Source: Neorhizobium sp. UBA3556 (lineage in GTDB: Bacteria > Pseudomonadota > Alphaproteobacteria > Rhizobiales > Rhizobiaceae). Taken from it: a stretch of 64,000 nucleotides of DNA. The position numbers were made by a program, and so were the translations under genes. This document shows positions 51,562 to 60,858 of this stretch, piece after piece. The notes beneath the pieces are model-generated. The model did no database searches, was not told the origin of the DNA, and saw nothing but the letters and a program-made list of their open reading frames with translations. Where the stretch lies: positions 217,521 through 281,520 of the forward strand of contig DFNX01000013.1 of NCBI GenBank assembly GCA_002376235.1, written 5' to 3'. Numbering within the stretch: position 1 is the stretch's first letter; each line of letters begins with the position of its first letter.

Positions 51562-52815
51562 TCAGGCCCATTCACCCATGCGCATGACCGGCACTTTCGA
51601 GCCATCCGGCTTGATGCCGTCGATATCGACCTTGTCGGAGCCGATCATCCAGTCGATATGGATTAGCGAGGAATTTCCGCCCTGCGCCTTGATCTGTTCG
51701 GCTGAAAGCGACGCGCCATCGATAAAGCATTTCGAATAGCACTGGCCGAGCGCGATGTGGCATGAGGCGTTCTCGTCGAACAGCGTGTTGTAGAATAGGA
51801 TCCCACTGGCCGAGATCGGTGACGAATGCGGCACCAGTGCCACTTCGCCCAAACGCCGCGCACCTTCATCCGTATCCAGCACCTTGTTCAGTACCTCTTC
51901 GCCCTTCGACGCTTTCGCTTCGACGATCCGGCCGCCTTCGAAACGCACCCGGATGTCGTCAATCAGCGTGCCCTGATGCGACAGCGGCTTGGTGCTCGAC
52001 ACATGGCCTTCCACCTTCAGCGCATGCGGCGTGGTAAACACTTCCTCGGTCGGAATGTTCGGGTTGCAGATAATGCCGTTCTTCGCCTTCGAAGCGCCGC
52101 CATGCCATTCATGGCCATCCGCCAGGCCGACCGTAAGATCCGTACCCGGACCGGTGAAATGCAGCGCGGCAAAACGCTCGCCGTTCAGCCAGGTCGAACG
52201 CTTCTTCAGGTTTGAATTATGCTCCGCCCAGGCGACGATCGGATCGGCGACATTGACGCGCGAGGCGGCAAAGATCGCTTCCGCCAGCTTGGAAACCGCT
52301 ACGTCTTCCGGAAGATCGGGGAATACCTGCCTGGCCCATGACGGGTTGGGATAGGAAACGATATTCCAGTTGATGTCGAAATTGGCGATCTTTTCCAGCG
52401 CCGGCTTATAGGCCATCGAGTTCGCCTTGTTGGCGCGGGCGACCTTGGCCGGATCCTGGCCGGAGAGCAGCATCGGATTGTCGCCCGCAATCGCCAGCCG
52501 TGCAGCACCGTTCTCATAAGCCTTGGCCATGCCTTCATAAAGCCAGCCGGATGCCTTGTCGAAGCTGGCGTCGGGTGCGTGCTGATAGCGCGCCAGCGTC
52601 GTTTCCTCGTCGGAATAGAAGGCCGAAACGATGCCGGCGCCCGCCATATAGGCATGCTTTGTGATGAACCGCACCAGTGGCAGCGCCGCAACCGGCGCGG
52701 TGATGACGAGGTCCTGCCCCTTCTCAAGCCCAAGCCCCACCTTCACCGCGACTTCCGCAAGCTTTTCGAGCTTTTGCGGATCGATGGCAGTCTGAAAGTT
52801 TGGGACGATGGTCAT
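51562..52815 (-). CDS. Aminopeptidase, peptidase family M29 (AmpS/PepS type)
   Basis: A 417-residue metalloaminopeptidase of family M29. Metal-binding residues are in VRFEGGRIVEAKA, the middle VGLADGHEW block and the C-terminal SSLIHIDWMIGSDKVDIDG, which is the family signature. It forms dimers with co-metal ions and removes N-terminal residues from short peptides. It shows no signal peptide, so it is cytosolic. It is not in an obvious operon; a 182-base gap separates it from the ParA gene. Confidence 0.94.
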   Translation of the reverse strand: MTIVPNFQTAIDPQKLEKLAEVAVKVGLGLEKGQDLVITAPVAALPLVRFITKHAYMAGAGIVSAFYSDEETTLARYQHAPDASFDKASGWLYEGMAKAYENGAARLAIAGDNPMLLSGQDPAKVARANKANSMAYKPALEKIANFDINWNIVSYPNPSWARQVFPDLPEDVAVSKLAEAIFAASRVNVADPIVAWAEHNSNLKKRSTWLNGERFAALHFTGPGTDLTVGLADGHEWHGGASKAKNGIICNPNIPTEEVFTTPHALKVEGHVSSTKPLSHQGTLIDDIRVRFEGGRIVEAKASKGEEVLNKVLDTDEGARRLGEVALVPHSSPISASGILFYNTLFDENASCHIALGQCYSKCFIDGASLSAEQIKAQGGNSSLIHIDWMIGSDKVDIDGIKPDGSKVPVMRMGEWA

Positions 52816-52894
52816 GGCACAGCCTCTCTGTTTTTCATGTCAGGCTAGACTTAGAGAGCTTTGGGGCAAAATTGAAGTCTTGGACGTGAAGACC

Positions 52895-53368
52895 TCAGGC
52901 AATCAGCGGAGCGGCAATCGCCTTCAACGCATCCTTCGCATCGGTCGGCACCAAGCGGATCTGCAATCCGCGCTGCCCGCCATTGACGAAGATATAGGGC
53001 TCGTCGAGCGCGGTGATTTCGATCGCTGTCGGCACCGACTTTTTCTGACCAAGTGGGCTGATGCCGCCGACATGATAACCCGTCATGCGCTCCGCATCGG
53101 CCGGCTTCATCATATGGGCGGATTTGCCACCAAAGGCCGAAGCAAGCTTCTTCATCGACACTTCGTGATCGGACGGCACGACGACGCAGACTGGTTTGCC
53201 ATCGAGTTCGGCCATCAGGGTTTTCAGCACGCGCTTCGGCTCCTCGCCGATTGCCTCCGCCGCCTGCAGGCCGATCCGGTCCGCGTTGGGATCGTAGTCA
53301 TAGGAGACAGTCGTATAGGCAATCTTCAGGCGATCGAGGGTCTGCGTCGCGCGGGTGGTCTTCGACAT
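52895..53368 (-). CDS. ybaK: Cys-tRNA(Pro) deacylase YbaK
   Basis: A 157-residue YbaK-type editing protein. Conserved blocks are VLKTLMAELDG, VVPSDHEVSMKKLA, GGISPLGQKKSVP and the ending of the catalytic pocket. It hydrolyses Cys mischarged onto tRNA-Pro in trans. It follows the ArsC-like gene by two bases, so the two are co-transcribed. Confidence 0.95.
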   Translation of the reverse strand: MSKTTRATQTLDRLKIAYTTVSYDYDPNADRIGLQAAEAIGEEPKRVLKTLMAELDGKPVCVVVPSDHEVSMKKLASAFGGKSAHMMKPADAERMTGYHVGGISPLGQKKSVPTAIEITALDEPYIFVNGGQRGLQIRLVPTDAKDALKAIAAPLIA

Positions 53369-53370
53369 GT

Positions 53371-53724
53371 TCAGGCTTTCCGCAAAGCGTCTTCATAAAT
53401 CTCGGGCTTGAAGCCGATCAACAGCTTTCCATCCGCTTCGAGGACCGGCCTCTTGATCATCGATGGCTGCGCCAGCATCAGCTCGATCGCCTTGTCCTTG
53501 TCGATATTCTGGCGCTCAGTCTCGTCGAGTTTCCTGAATGTCGTGCCGGCGCGGTTGAGCACCGTTTCCCATCCTGCGTTATCGACCCATGCTTGCAAGT
53601 GGGCGCGATCGATGCCCGAGGTCTTGTAGTCATGGAATGCATAGCTCACACCCTGCTGGTCCAGCCAGGTCCGCGCCTTCTTCATCGTGTCGCAGTTCTT
53701 GATGCCGTAGATGGTGGTCGCCAT
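53371..53724 (-). CDS. ArsC/Spx-family reductase-like protein (YffB type)
   Basis: A 117-residue thioredoxin-fold protein from the ATG at 53724. The active-site region YGIKNCDTMKKARTWL has a single cysteine at C10, and the cis-Pro area is MIKRPVLE. It belongs to the YffB branch of the ArsC/Spx family, whose members reduce with glutathione and are not true arsenate reductases. It is the first gene of an operon with ybaK, two bases apart. Confidence 0.92.
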   Translation of the reverse strand: MATTIYGIKNCDTMKKARTWLDQQGVSYAFHDYKTSGIDRAHLQAWVDNAGWETVLNRAGTTFRKLDETERQNIDKDKAIELMLAQPSMIKRPVLEADGKLLIGFKPEIYEDALRKA

Positions 53725-53928
53725 TTCGCCGTCCCCTGTGGTGTCGGCTCGCTTCGCGTGAGCCGGTCTGGTCGACGAAGCGATAGCAAGAGCATATCCG
53801 GGAATGCAAGCCAATGAGGCAGATCAAATAGTGGCATGCCAAGTCTGCATGGCTGACCTGTGCGCGTATGCGTTGTGTAAGCAATGTCTTGAGCGCATAT
53901 ATTAGGGGACAGAAAAGGAGTTGATGTC

Positions 53929-54093
53929 ATGTCCGCCCAGAACAAAAACCGTGGTAGCCGTTTTAGCCGTGCCTTCGCAATCTTCGGCGCTGCAGTTTCT
54001 GCTTCGGCTGCCGTTGAAAACCATCGTCGTCCGAAGAACAGCGATCTGACGCTTCTCGGCATCGATCCGAAGGCATTCGATCGCATCGGCTGA
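53929..54093 (+). CDS. Small conserved-looking protein of 54 residues
   Basis: An ATG at 53929 with AAGGAG eight bases upstream opens a 54-codon frame ending TGA at 54091. The product has a basic N-terminus (NKNRGSRFSRAF), a moderately hydrophobic middle and ends LLGIDPKAFDRIG. I recall similar small proteins in Rhizobiales but cannot name a family. It is below the length limit usually used for gene calling and stands alone between the ArsC-like gene and the 2H phosphoesterase. Confidence 0.65.
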   Translation: MSAQNKNRGSRFSRAFAIFGAAVSASAAVENHRRPKNSDLTLLGIDPKAFDRIG

Positions 54094-54148
54094 TCGCCTG
54101 AAATTTTCTTCGTCTCCCGCAGGCCGTCATGTCGAATGGCGGCCTTTA

Positions 54149-54847
54149 TCATGAGCGCAGGGTATCTCCGGTTCCAGATCGTGGATCGGTTGGAAGCGAC
54201 AGCTGAGATGGCGGTCTGGGGTATGGCGGGGCCTCTGCATCGAAATGCCACCGCCCGAATTCTTCATGTCGCCCTTCGCCATTGTGGCTGTAGATCAGCG
54301 CGAATTCATCCGCCAGCCAGACATATGGTTCTTCCAAAGCCATAACTTCCCTGCGCCCGTAGCCATAGATCATGGTTACATGAGGCGAGATCGACGTCGA
54401 AGTCTGCCTCGGCAGATTATGCCGGGTCAAAGCGCCATGAAGCATCCGCACAAACGCCTGGATATCGCTGTTCCTGCCGCTGCTTGTCAGCGCCAGATGT
54501 CGTGCACCTCCGTATAGTGCAGATTCATCCAGCGTGATCCTGATGGGGCGTGCCCTTATTGAACCAATCGCAGCCTTGATCCGTGGCAAGAGATGGTAGG
54601 GCGGTTCATCGAATTGACCCATTGCAAGTAGGCTCACATGCAGCAATGCCGCCGGGTGAGGTTGGCGGTTGGTTCGCCCATGGACGTGTGAACTAGCCAA
54701 CTCGTAGATTTCGTCACTCAGGCATGGAGGCGGCTTGATCAGGAAGAAGAGTTTGCTTCGCCACGGGAGCGCGGAAGATGGAATCGGAACCGGATTTCCC
54801 TCAGGAGTGGTTCCGATCAGCGGCAGCATGGGTTGGTAATACCGCAA
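54149..54847 (-). CDS. LigT-type 2H phosphoesterase / 2'-5' RNA ligase-like
   Basis: A protein of the 2H phosphoesterase fold, with the two HxS/T motifs HVSLLAM and HVTMIYG. The best start is uncertain: TTG at 54847 has GGGAGG eight bases upstream; the first ATG is at 54829; the frame is open further to 55015. Family members cut 2',3'-cyclic phosphates in RNA or nucleotides. No RNA-repair partner is next to it. Confidence 0.8.
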   Translation of the reverse strand: MRYYQPMLPLIGTTPEGNPVPIPSSALPWRSKLFFLIKPPPCLSDEIYELASSHVHGRTNRQPHPAALLHVSLLAMGQFDEPPYHLLPRIKAAIGSIRARPIRITLDESALYGGARHLALTSSGRNSDIQAFVRMLHGALTRHNLPRQTSTSISPHVTMIYGYGRREVMALEEPYVWLADEFALIYSHNGEGRHEEFGRWHFDAEAPPYPRPPSQLSLPTDPRSGTGDTLRS

Positions 54848-55058
54848 CTCTGGCACCTCCCATTGTTCAAGAACGCGGGGTATGCGGTAGGGGCAGTACA
54901 GCGGAATTTGATTGGCAATAAAGAACAAATAGTGAACTATTGATGCGGTGACGCGAAAGCCAGATTGTCGGTTCACGTCGCAAGCGCAAGAAACGGGTTG
55001 CTTGCCTGCCCGCAAAATACGAATCTGGCCGCGGGATCAACTGAACGGAGAAAGGTCC

Positions 55059-55616
55059 ATGGCCGAACATCGGTATACGGTTTTCGAAACCGCGGGCGGC
55101 TTTTGCGGCATTGCCTGGAATGATGCCGGCATTACCCGATTTCAACTGCCGACCGGAAGTGAAGCCTCGACCGAAAATCTGCTCCTGCGCCGAATTGTGC
55201 AGGGGAGTAAGTCATCCCCACCTCCCGAGATCCAGAGCACGATTAAGCTGGTCAAACGCTATTTTGCCGGCGAACGCATCGATTTCTCCGATATCCGTCT
55301 CGATCTTGCCGGTCAGGATGATGTCTTCAGAAACATCTACGCCGCGGCCCGTCGTATCGGCTGGGGCCACACGAGCACCTATGGCATGATCGCCAGGGAA
55401 CTGGGCCTGGGGCCGGAAGCGGCCCGTGATGTAGGTCAGGCCATGGCGAAAAATCCGGTGGCGCTGATCATTCCATGCCACCGGGTTCTGGCCGCCGGCG
55501 GCAAGATCGGTGGTTTTTCGGCACCCGGCGGATCAGGCTCGAAACAGCGCATGCTGGAGCTGGAAGGCGTCCGATTGACGCCGTCAGAACCGGCGCAGCA
55601 ATCACTGGGCTTTTAA
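55059..55616 (+). CDS. ogt: Methylated-DNA-[protein]-cysteine S-methyltransferase (Ogt type)
   Basis: A 185-residue protein from the ATG at 55059. The C-terminal MGMT domain has the acceptor site IIPCHRVLAAGG, with the catalytic Cys, and the VGQAMAKNP helix-turn-helix. It transfers methyl or alkyl groups from O6-guanine to its own cysteine. The N-terminal half is the smaller RNase-H-like part. It is divergent from the 2H phosphoesterase. Confidence 0.94.
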   Translation: MAEHRYTVFETAGGFCGIAWNDAGITRFQLPTGSEASTENLLLRRIVQGSKSSPPPEIQSTIKLVKRYFAGERIDFSDIRLDLAGQDDVFRNIYAAARRIGWGHTSTYGMIARELGLGPEAARDVGQAMAKNPVALIIPCHRVLAAGGKIGGFSAPGGSGSKQRMLELEGVRLTPSEPAQQSLGF

Positions 55617-55629
55617 TTGCCTTATGCGC

Positions 55630-56223
55630 TCAGTGCGCCAGCAGCAGCTTGTAGCCGGCAAACAGCGCGATCAGCATCGTTGCGCCGATCATCGCGATCT
55701 TTCCGAGCCGCTTTTCGATGAAATGGCGAATCTCTTCCCCATAGCGGCGCAGCAGCCATGCCAGCAAGAAGAAGCGTGCGCCGCGCGTGAGCAGCGCCGA
55801 GACGATGAACAGCCAGATATTCAAATTGACTGCGCCGGAAAGGATCGTCACCACCTTGATCGGCGGCAGATGCGCAAAACCGGAGGTCACCAGCATCAGC
55901 AGGATCATCTCGAAGGTGATGCCGGCTTTTAGCTCGTTGAATGTATCGAGTTTGCCCCAGAATTCGAGGATCGGCATGGCAATCGCATCGAAGGCAAACG
56001 AACCGATCCACCAGCCGGCAATACCGCCGAGAACCGAGAAAACCGTAGCAACCAGCGCATAACGCCATGCCCGCTCCGGCCGGGCCAGCGCCATCGGCAG
56101 GAAAAGCACATCGGCCGGCACGAGAAAGATCGAGCTTTCAACAAAGGCGATGACTGCAAGCCACACTTCCGCAGATTTGCGCGCGCTGAGCGCCATCGTC
56201 CAGTCGTAGAGGCGTTTGAGCAT
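55630..56223 (-). CDS. YqaA-family membrane protein (DedA/SNARE-associated type)
   Basis: A 197-residue membrane protein with about four to five helices. The loop FVESSIFLVPADVLFLPMAL and the GGIAGWWIGSF pattern are those of YqaA/DedA proteins. Members help membrane homeostasis, lipid carrier transport and envelope integrity. The start at 56223 follows a 285-base gap, which holds the guaA terminator at its far end and a short inverted repeat (56403-56418). Confidence 0.9.
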   Translation of the reverse strand: MLKRLYDWTMALSARKSAEVWLAVIAFVESSIFLVPADVLFLPMALARPERAWRYALVATVFSVLGGIAGWWIGSFAFDAIAMPILEFWGKLDTFNELKAGITFEMILLMLVTSGFAHLPPIKVVTILSGAVNLNIWLFIVSALLTRGARFFLLAWLLRRYGEEIRHFIEKRLGKIAMIGATMLIALFAGYKLLLAH

Positions 56224-56459
56224 GGTGAAATCCAGAGCTTGGGGAAAATCCGAAGGGGATGAAAGATACCGTGGGGAGAACTCGGTTGTTCGTCTGTCCT
56301 AACGATCCACAGATGCTGTTGAACTTCAACCCTACACGACGAAGCTGATCGTTACCTGAACGCTCTTTCTTTTTGGAGTTTGGCGACAAGCTAAGCTCGT
56401 CTAGGCATTCAAATGCCTGAAATTATTGCTTACATTCGGAAGCCGCGATGCAAGATAAA

Positions 56460-56495
56460 GGATCGGCGCACCATGTCCTCATAGCGCGCCGACCA
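56460..56495 (-). terminator. Likely terminator of guaA
   Basis: On the minus strand a stem GGTCGGCGC/GCGCCGATC (one U-G) with a 16-base loop is followed by CTTTATCTT, 14 bases after the guaA stop. Confidence 0.6.
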
Positions 56496-56507
56496 TATTT
56501 CAATCTG

Positions 56508-58085
56508 TTATTCCCACTCGATCGTGCCGGGCGGCTTCGAGGTCACGTCGTAGACGACGCGGTTGATGCCGCGGACTTCGTTGATGATGCGGGTTGCCGC
56601 ACGGCCGAGGAAGTTCATGTCGTAGGGATAGAAATCCGCCGTCATGCCATCGACCGAGGTAACCGCACGCAATGCGCAGACGAAGTCATACGTGCGGTAG
56701 TCGCCCATGACGCCGACCGTCTGCACTGGCAGAAGCACGGCAAATGCCTGCCAGATCGTGTCGTAGAGGCCGGCCTTGCGGATTTCGTCGAGATAGATCG
56801 CATCCGCCTTGCGCAGGATGTCGAGCTTTTCGCGGGTGATGCCGCCGGGGCAACGGATCGCGAGGCCCGGACCCGGGAAGGGGTGACGACCGATGAAGCT
56901 CTCCGGCAGGCCGAGTTCGCGGCCAAGCGCGCGAACTTCGTCCTTGAACAGTTCACGCAAGGGTTCGACGAGCTGCATGTTCATGCGCTCGGGTAGGCCA
57001 CCGACATTGTGGTGGCTCTTGATCGTTACCGACGGGCCGCCGGAGAAGGAGACGCTTTCGATCACGTCAGGGTAGAGCGTGCCCTGCGCGAGGAAGCGCG
57101 GGGCGCCCTTGCCGTCGGCGGCAATCTTGGCGGCTTCCGCCTCGAATACCTCGATGAACAGGCGACCGATCGTCTTGCGCTTCACTTCCGGGTCGGTAAC
57201 GCCTTCGAGCTGTCCGAGGAACAGGTCCGATGCATCGACCGCAACGAGCGGGATGTTGTAGTGGTCACGGAACATGCCGACGACCTGTTCGGTCTCGCCC
57301 TGACGCATCAGGCCGTGGTCGACATAGATGCAGGTCAGCTGGTCGCCGATTGCCTCATGGATGAGGATGGCTGCAACGGATGAATCGACGCCGCCGGAAA
57401 GGCCGCAGATGACGCGCTCGGAACCGACCTGATCCTTGATCTTGCGGATCATTTCGGCGCGATAAGCTGCCATGGTCCAGTCGGATTTAAGGCCGACGAT
57501 CTTGTGCACGAAGTTCGACAGAAGCTTCGCGCCATCCGGCGTATGCACCACTTCCGGGTGGAACATCGTCGTGTAGTAGTGGCGTTTCTCGTCGGCTGCA
57601 ATCGCGAACGGCGCGTTCTCCGAGGTTGCGATAACCTCGAAACCTTCGGGAAGCTTGGTGACGCGGTCGCCATGGCTCATCCAGACGGGGTAGCGGCCGC
57701 CCTGTTCCCAGAAACCATCGAACAGCGGGCTCGCCTTCTTTACTTCCACGTCGGCGCGGCCGAATTCGGCGGCATGGCCACCTTCGACGACACCGCCGAG
57801 CTGGGTGCAGAGAGTCTGCTGGCCATAGCAGATGCCGAGGATCGGCACGCCGCTGTCAAACACGGCCTGTGGTGCGCGCGGGCTGCCCTCGGTGGTCACC
57901 GAAGCCGGGCCGCCGGAGAATATCACGCCCTTGGGCGCAAGCCTGTCGAAAGCCTCAGCGGCGTTCTGGAAGGGATGGATTTCGCAATAGACACCCGCTT
58001 CGCGGATGCGGCGCGCAATCAGCTGCGTCACCTGGCTGCCGAAATCGATGATGAGGATGCTGTCGGGATGAGCTATCTGGGTCAT
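56508..58085 (-). CDS. guaA: GMP synthase (glutamine-hydrolysing)
   Basis: A 525-residue GuaA, full length. The N-terminal glutamine amidotransferase has the catalytic Cys in GICYGQQ and the late FHPEV His; the ATP-pyrophosphatase has the P-loop GLSGGVDSSV; the C-terminal dimerisation domain ends RVVYDVTSKPPGTIEWE. It makes GMP from XMP. It stands on its own; the gene upstream on the minus strand is MTA/SAH nucleosidase, 39 bases away. Confidence 0.98.
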   Translation of the reverse strand: MTQIAHPDSILIIDFGSQVTQLIARRIREAGVYCEIHPFQNAAEAFDRLAPKGVIFSGGPASVTTEGSPRAPQAVFDSGVPILGICYGQQTLCTQLGGVVEGGHAAEFGRADVEVKKASPLFDGFWEQGGRYPVWMSHGDRVTKLPEGFEVIATSENAPFAIAADEKRHYYTTMFHPEVVHTPDGAKLLSNFVHKIVGLKSDWTMAAYRAEMIRKIKDQVGSERVICGLSGGVDSSVAAILIHEAIGDQLTCIYVDHGLMRQGETEQVVGMFRDHYNIPLVAVDASDLFLGQLEGVTDPEVKRKTIGRLFIEVFEAEAAKIAADGKGAPRFLAQGTLYPDVIESVSFSGGPSVTIKSHHNVGGLPERMNMQLVEPLRELFKDEVRALGRELGLPESFIGRHPFPGPGLAIRCPGGITREKLDILRKADAIYLDEIRKAGLYDTIWQAFAVLLPVQTVGVMGDYRTYDFVCALRAVTSVDGMTADFYPYDMNFLGRAATRIINEVRGINRVVYDVTSKPPGTIEWE

Positions 58086-58124
58086 GGCGAGCCTTTAATG
58101 AAGAACCCCGATTTTTGCAACTGC

Positions 58125-58763
58125 TCAGATGCGCAAATCGCCGGTTTCAAGGGCGTTTGCCAGCTTGTCGATAACACCGGCCAGCTTCTCGTCGATGACG
58201 TGCAGGTATTCGGTCCAGTTGTCGACGTGTTTCAGCTCTTCCTTGCCGTCGGAAATGCCGCGAAGCCCGATCAACGGAATGCCGAACAACTGGCAGCAGC
58301 GCATCACCGCAAAGGTTTCCATGTCGACCATATCGGCTGCGATCGGATCGTAGGCAGCACCCGAGACGATATTGCCGCCGGTGGAAAGGGCAGCCTCGGC
58401 AACGCCTGGAATACGAAGGGGCAGCGGCATGGCGACAGGATGATCGAGAAACGGCGTGCGGCCCTTTTCAAAGCCGAGCGGTGACGCATCCATGTCGCGA
58501 TAGGCGACGGAAGAGACCTGATAGACTTCTGTCTGTTCGAGGCTGCGCGATCCGGCCGAGCCGAGCGAAACGATCAGGTCAGGAACCTCGCCGTTGCCCT
58601 GCATTTTCGTCAGCGCATGGGAAAGCACGATCGCCGCCTCGATCGGGCCGACGCCGGTCATCAGCGGCTTGATGCGGGATTTCAGATGCGAGCCATATTC
58701 CGCATCGATTGCCATGACGAACAGCACTGCATGCCCGCCGATATGCTTCAGTTCGAAACTCAT
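58125..58763 (-). CDS. mtnN: 5'-methylthioadenosine/S-adenosylhomocysteine nucleosidase
   Basis: A 212-residue nucleoside-phosphorylase-fold protein. The purine-binding GSAGSR block, the VDMETFAV active site Glu/Asp region and GISDGKEE are family hallmarks. It hydrolyses MTA and SAH to adenine and thioribose sugars, a methyl-cycle step. It overlaps the thioesterase gene upstream by four bases (58760-58763), so they are translationally coupled; guaA follows 39 bases downstream, suggesting one purine-related transcript. Confidence 0.94.
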   Translation of the reverse strand: MSFELKHIGGHAVLFVMAIDAEYGSHLKSRIKPLMTGVGPIEAAIVLSHALTKMQGNGEVPDLIVSLGSAGSRSLEQTEVYQVSSVAYRDMDASPLGFEKGRTPFLDHPVAMPLPLRIPGVAEAALSTGGNIVSGAAYDPIAADMVDMETFAVMRCCQLFGIPLIGLRGISDGKEELKHVDNWTEYLHVIDEKLAGVIDKLANALETGDLRI

Positions 58764-59209
58764 TCCACCACATCCTGTCGATCGCGGATGACCATCATCG
58801 AAGCGGTCATCGAGGCGATCAGTTTTGCCGGCCCGTCGCCGATTGCATAGGCGCGCCCATCCGCGACGATGATTGTCGAGCCGGGCTTGGTCACCTCGCC
58901 GCGAAACAGAAAGCGCTCTCCACGGCCGGGCGAGAGCAGGTTGACCTTGAATTCGATCGTCAGAAGCGAGACTTCCGGCGCGATCACCGTATAAGCGGCA
59001 TAGGTACAGGCCGTCTCAAGCGGTGCGGAAATCACGCCGCCATGCAGGAAACCGTGCTGCTGGGTCAGCTTCTCATCGAAAGGAAGCTCGATCTCCACCA
59101 TGCCTTGCTGGATGCGCGTCAGTTCCGCGCCGAGCATCGCCATCGCATTCTGTTTGGTGAAACTACGCCGGATGCGTTCGTGAAAGTCGCCTGGATCGGT
59201 AATCTTCAT
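58760..59209 (-). CDS. PaaI-family hotdog thioesterase
   Basis: A 149-residue hotdog-fold protein from the ATG at 59209. The family block FLHGGVISAPLETACTYAAY carries the catalytic Asp/Glu helix region, and the ending has the hotdog sheet (IEFKVNLLSPGRGERFL). It hydrolyses acyl-CoA of unknown chain. It is translationally coupled to the nucleosidase gene downstream by an ATGA overlap. Confidence 0.9.
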   Translation of the reverse strand: MKITDPGDFHERIRRSFTKQNAMAMLGAELTRIQQGMVEIELPFDEKLTQQHGFLHGGVISAPLETACTYAAYTVIAPEVSLLTIEFKVNLLSPGRGERFLFRGEVTKPGSTIIVADGRAYAIGDGPAKLIASMTASMMVIRDRQDVVE

Positions 59210-59281
59210 GGTCTGCCCTTGGTGTCGCGGCGAAACTGGCATGCTGTCGGCAGATCGGCAAGCGCGACAAAATGACTATTA

Positions 59282-59734
59282 TCAATTCAACAGAACGATC
59301 GAAAGGTTCAGCACTGCGGCAAATGCAACCCAAAGTGCGTAGGGTACGAAAAGCCACGCCGCCTGTCGGTTGGGCTTCCAGCTCATGATAATGAACAGCA
59401 CGATGAAGGCCAGCATCGGCACGATGATGATGAGGCCGAGAAGCGGGCTCTGCAGGCCAAAAAAGGCCGGCGACCAGAATATGTTGAGAAAACCCTGTAT
59501 GGCGAAAACGATCAGCCTGGCGGTATTGTCCTTGTCGAACCAGGTCGTCGACAAGGCAACGCCGATCATCACGTAAAGCCCCGCCCAGACGGGGGCGAAA
59601 ACCCAGTCCGGCGGATTGAAGAACGGCTTGTTCAGCGACTGGTACCACTCGCCCGGCGTGTTCGCATAGCTGCTGAGCGCACCGATCGCGACGCAGGCGA
59701 AAATGAAGAAAGCAAAGGTCAGTATTTTACCCAT
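59282..59734 (-). CDS. tspO: TspO/MBR-family membrane protein
   Basis: A 150-residue five-helix protein. The TspO pattern PGEWYQSLNKPFFNPPDWVFAP and WSPAFFGLQSP are conserved. TspO binds porphyrins and is involved in their breakdown or export under stress. In rhizobia it is tied to regulatory adaptation to nutrients. It lies between the thioesterase and the iron-associated operon, with small gaps (72 and 37 bases). Confidence 0.94.
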   Translation of the reverse strand: MGKILTFAFFIFACVAIGALSSYANTPGEWYQSLNKPFFNPPDWVFAPVWAGLYVMIGVALSTTWFDKDNTARLIVFAIQGFLNIFWSPAFFGLQSPLLGLIIIVPMLAFIVLFIIMSWKPNRQAAWLFVPYALWVAFAAVLNLSIVLLN

Positions 59735-59771
59735 GGCGGGTGATCTAGGGTCGCCTCAACCTGAGTAAAGA

Positions 59772-60857
59772 TCATTTTATCCGGATAATGTGCTGGTCCC
59801 AGCCGACGTCACTTCGCGTGCCATTGAAATGGCCGTCATAGGAGGACACGGCAATGCCGTGCGCCGCGGGCGCCACGCCTGCCGCCTCGCGAACACTTTC
59901 TTCCGCCAGCACAAGACCGGTTTTGGCATCGAGCATGACTGATGCCCCGCCGATCGGTGAGGTCAGGCCGACGATGTTTTCATGGCGATTGACGGCGATT
60001 GCCCCGACATAATTGGCAAGCCGCGCTGTCGTCTCGTCCGGCAGCGAGAGGAGCGCGATGTCCTCGCCCTTCGAGAACCAGCCGGCAAGCGGCGGCGTCT
60101 CGTTGCGTGCGCCCTCCCACTGGCAGGCAAACCAGATACGGCCATTCTCGGCAATGTCCAGGTGTCGGGTCGAAAGCTGGCTGAGCGAGGATGGCATCGT
60201 GTGTTTCTGGATCAGCGCGCCGCTTTTGGCATCGAGCATCGCCAGCGACGGTTCCATCCGGTCGAGATTGAGCTTGATGCGGCCGAAATCGGGATGAGTC
60301 TCGATGCCGCCATTGGCGATCACCAGAAGCGCGCCGTCATCCGAAACGGTCATGTCATGCGTGCCGATGCCATGCGCGTCGAATTCGCCGATCCGCTGAA
60401 AGCCATTCCGGCCATCGTAGAGCCCGATCATACCGCGATTGCCGTCGAAATCGTTCTCGCTGGCGTAAAGAACGCTGCCATCCGGCGAGAAATGCCCGTG
60501 GCCGTAGAAATGCCGACCCTCGGGTGCAGTGATCACGATCGGCTCGGTCTGACGTGACGGATCAAACACCATCGCAAACGTGCCCGGCCTGCGCGCAAAG
60601 GCAACGGTGCGGCCGGTCGCGGAACTGTAAGCCATGCCATGCGCACGAGCGGGCAGGGCAACCCGGTCGATGATCTCGCCCCGCTCGGAAACCGTGGCGA
60701 TGCCGAAAGACCCGTCCGGCGCGCGGAAGCCCGAAGCGTAAACCGCGTCGGCACGCTCCAGCGCATGAAGCGATCGCGGCGAAAGTGCAGCCGCAAACCC
60801 TATGCCTGCGGCTTTAAGAAATGCGCGACGGTCGATCATCTCGCCACACCAGGCCAT
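59772..60857 (-). CDS. DUF1513-family periplasmic protein (beta-propeller), Tat-exported
   Basis: A 361-residue protein from the ATG at 60857, directly after the imelysin stop (one base apart). The N-terminus has a Tat motif (DRRAFLKAAG), and the body is a beta-propeller-like DUF1513 fold (GHGHFSPDGSVLY, GIGTHDMTVSDDG). Its genes occur with imelysin and di-haem oxidoreductase genes in iron-linked operons of proteobacteria. The function is unknown; it may bind or present a metal complex. An internal ATG at 60839 is a shorter alternative. Confidence 0.85.
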   Translation of the reverse strand: MAWCGEMIDRRAFLKAAGIGFAAALSPRSLHALERADAVYASGFRAPDGSFGIATVSERGEIIDRVALPARAHGMAYSSATGRTVAFARRPGTFAMVFDPSRQTEPIVITAPEGRHFYGHGHFSPDGSVLYASENDFDGNRGMIGLYDGRNGFQRIGEFDAHGIGTHDMTVSDDGALLVIANGGIETHPDFGRIKLNLDRMEPSLAMLDAKSGALIQKHTMPSSLSQLSTRHLDIAENGRIWFACQWEGARNETPPLAGWFSKGEDIALLSLPDETTARLANYVGAIAVNRHENIVGLTSPIGGASVMLDAKTGLVLAEESVREAAGVAPAAHGIAVSSYDGHFNGTRSDVGWDQHIIRIK

Positions 60858-60858
60858 G

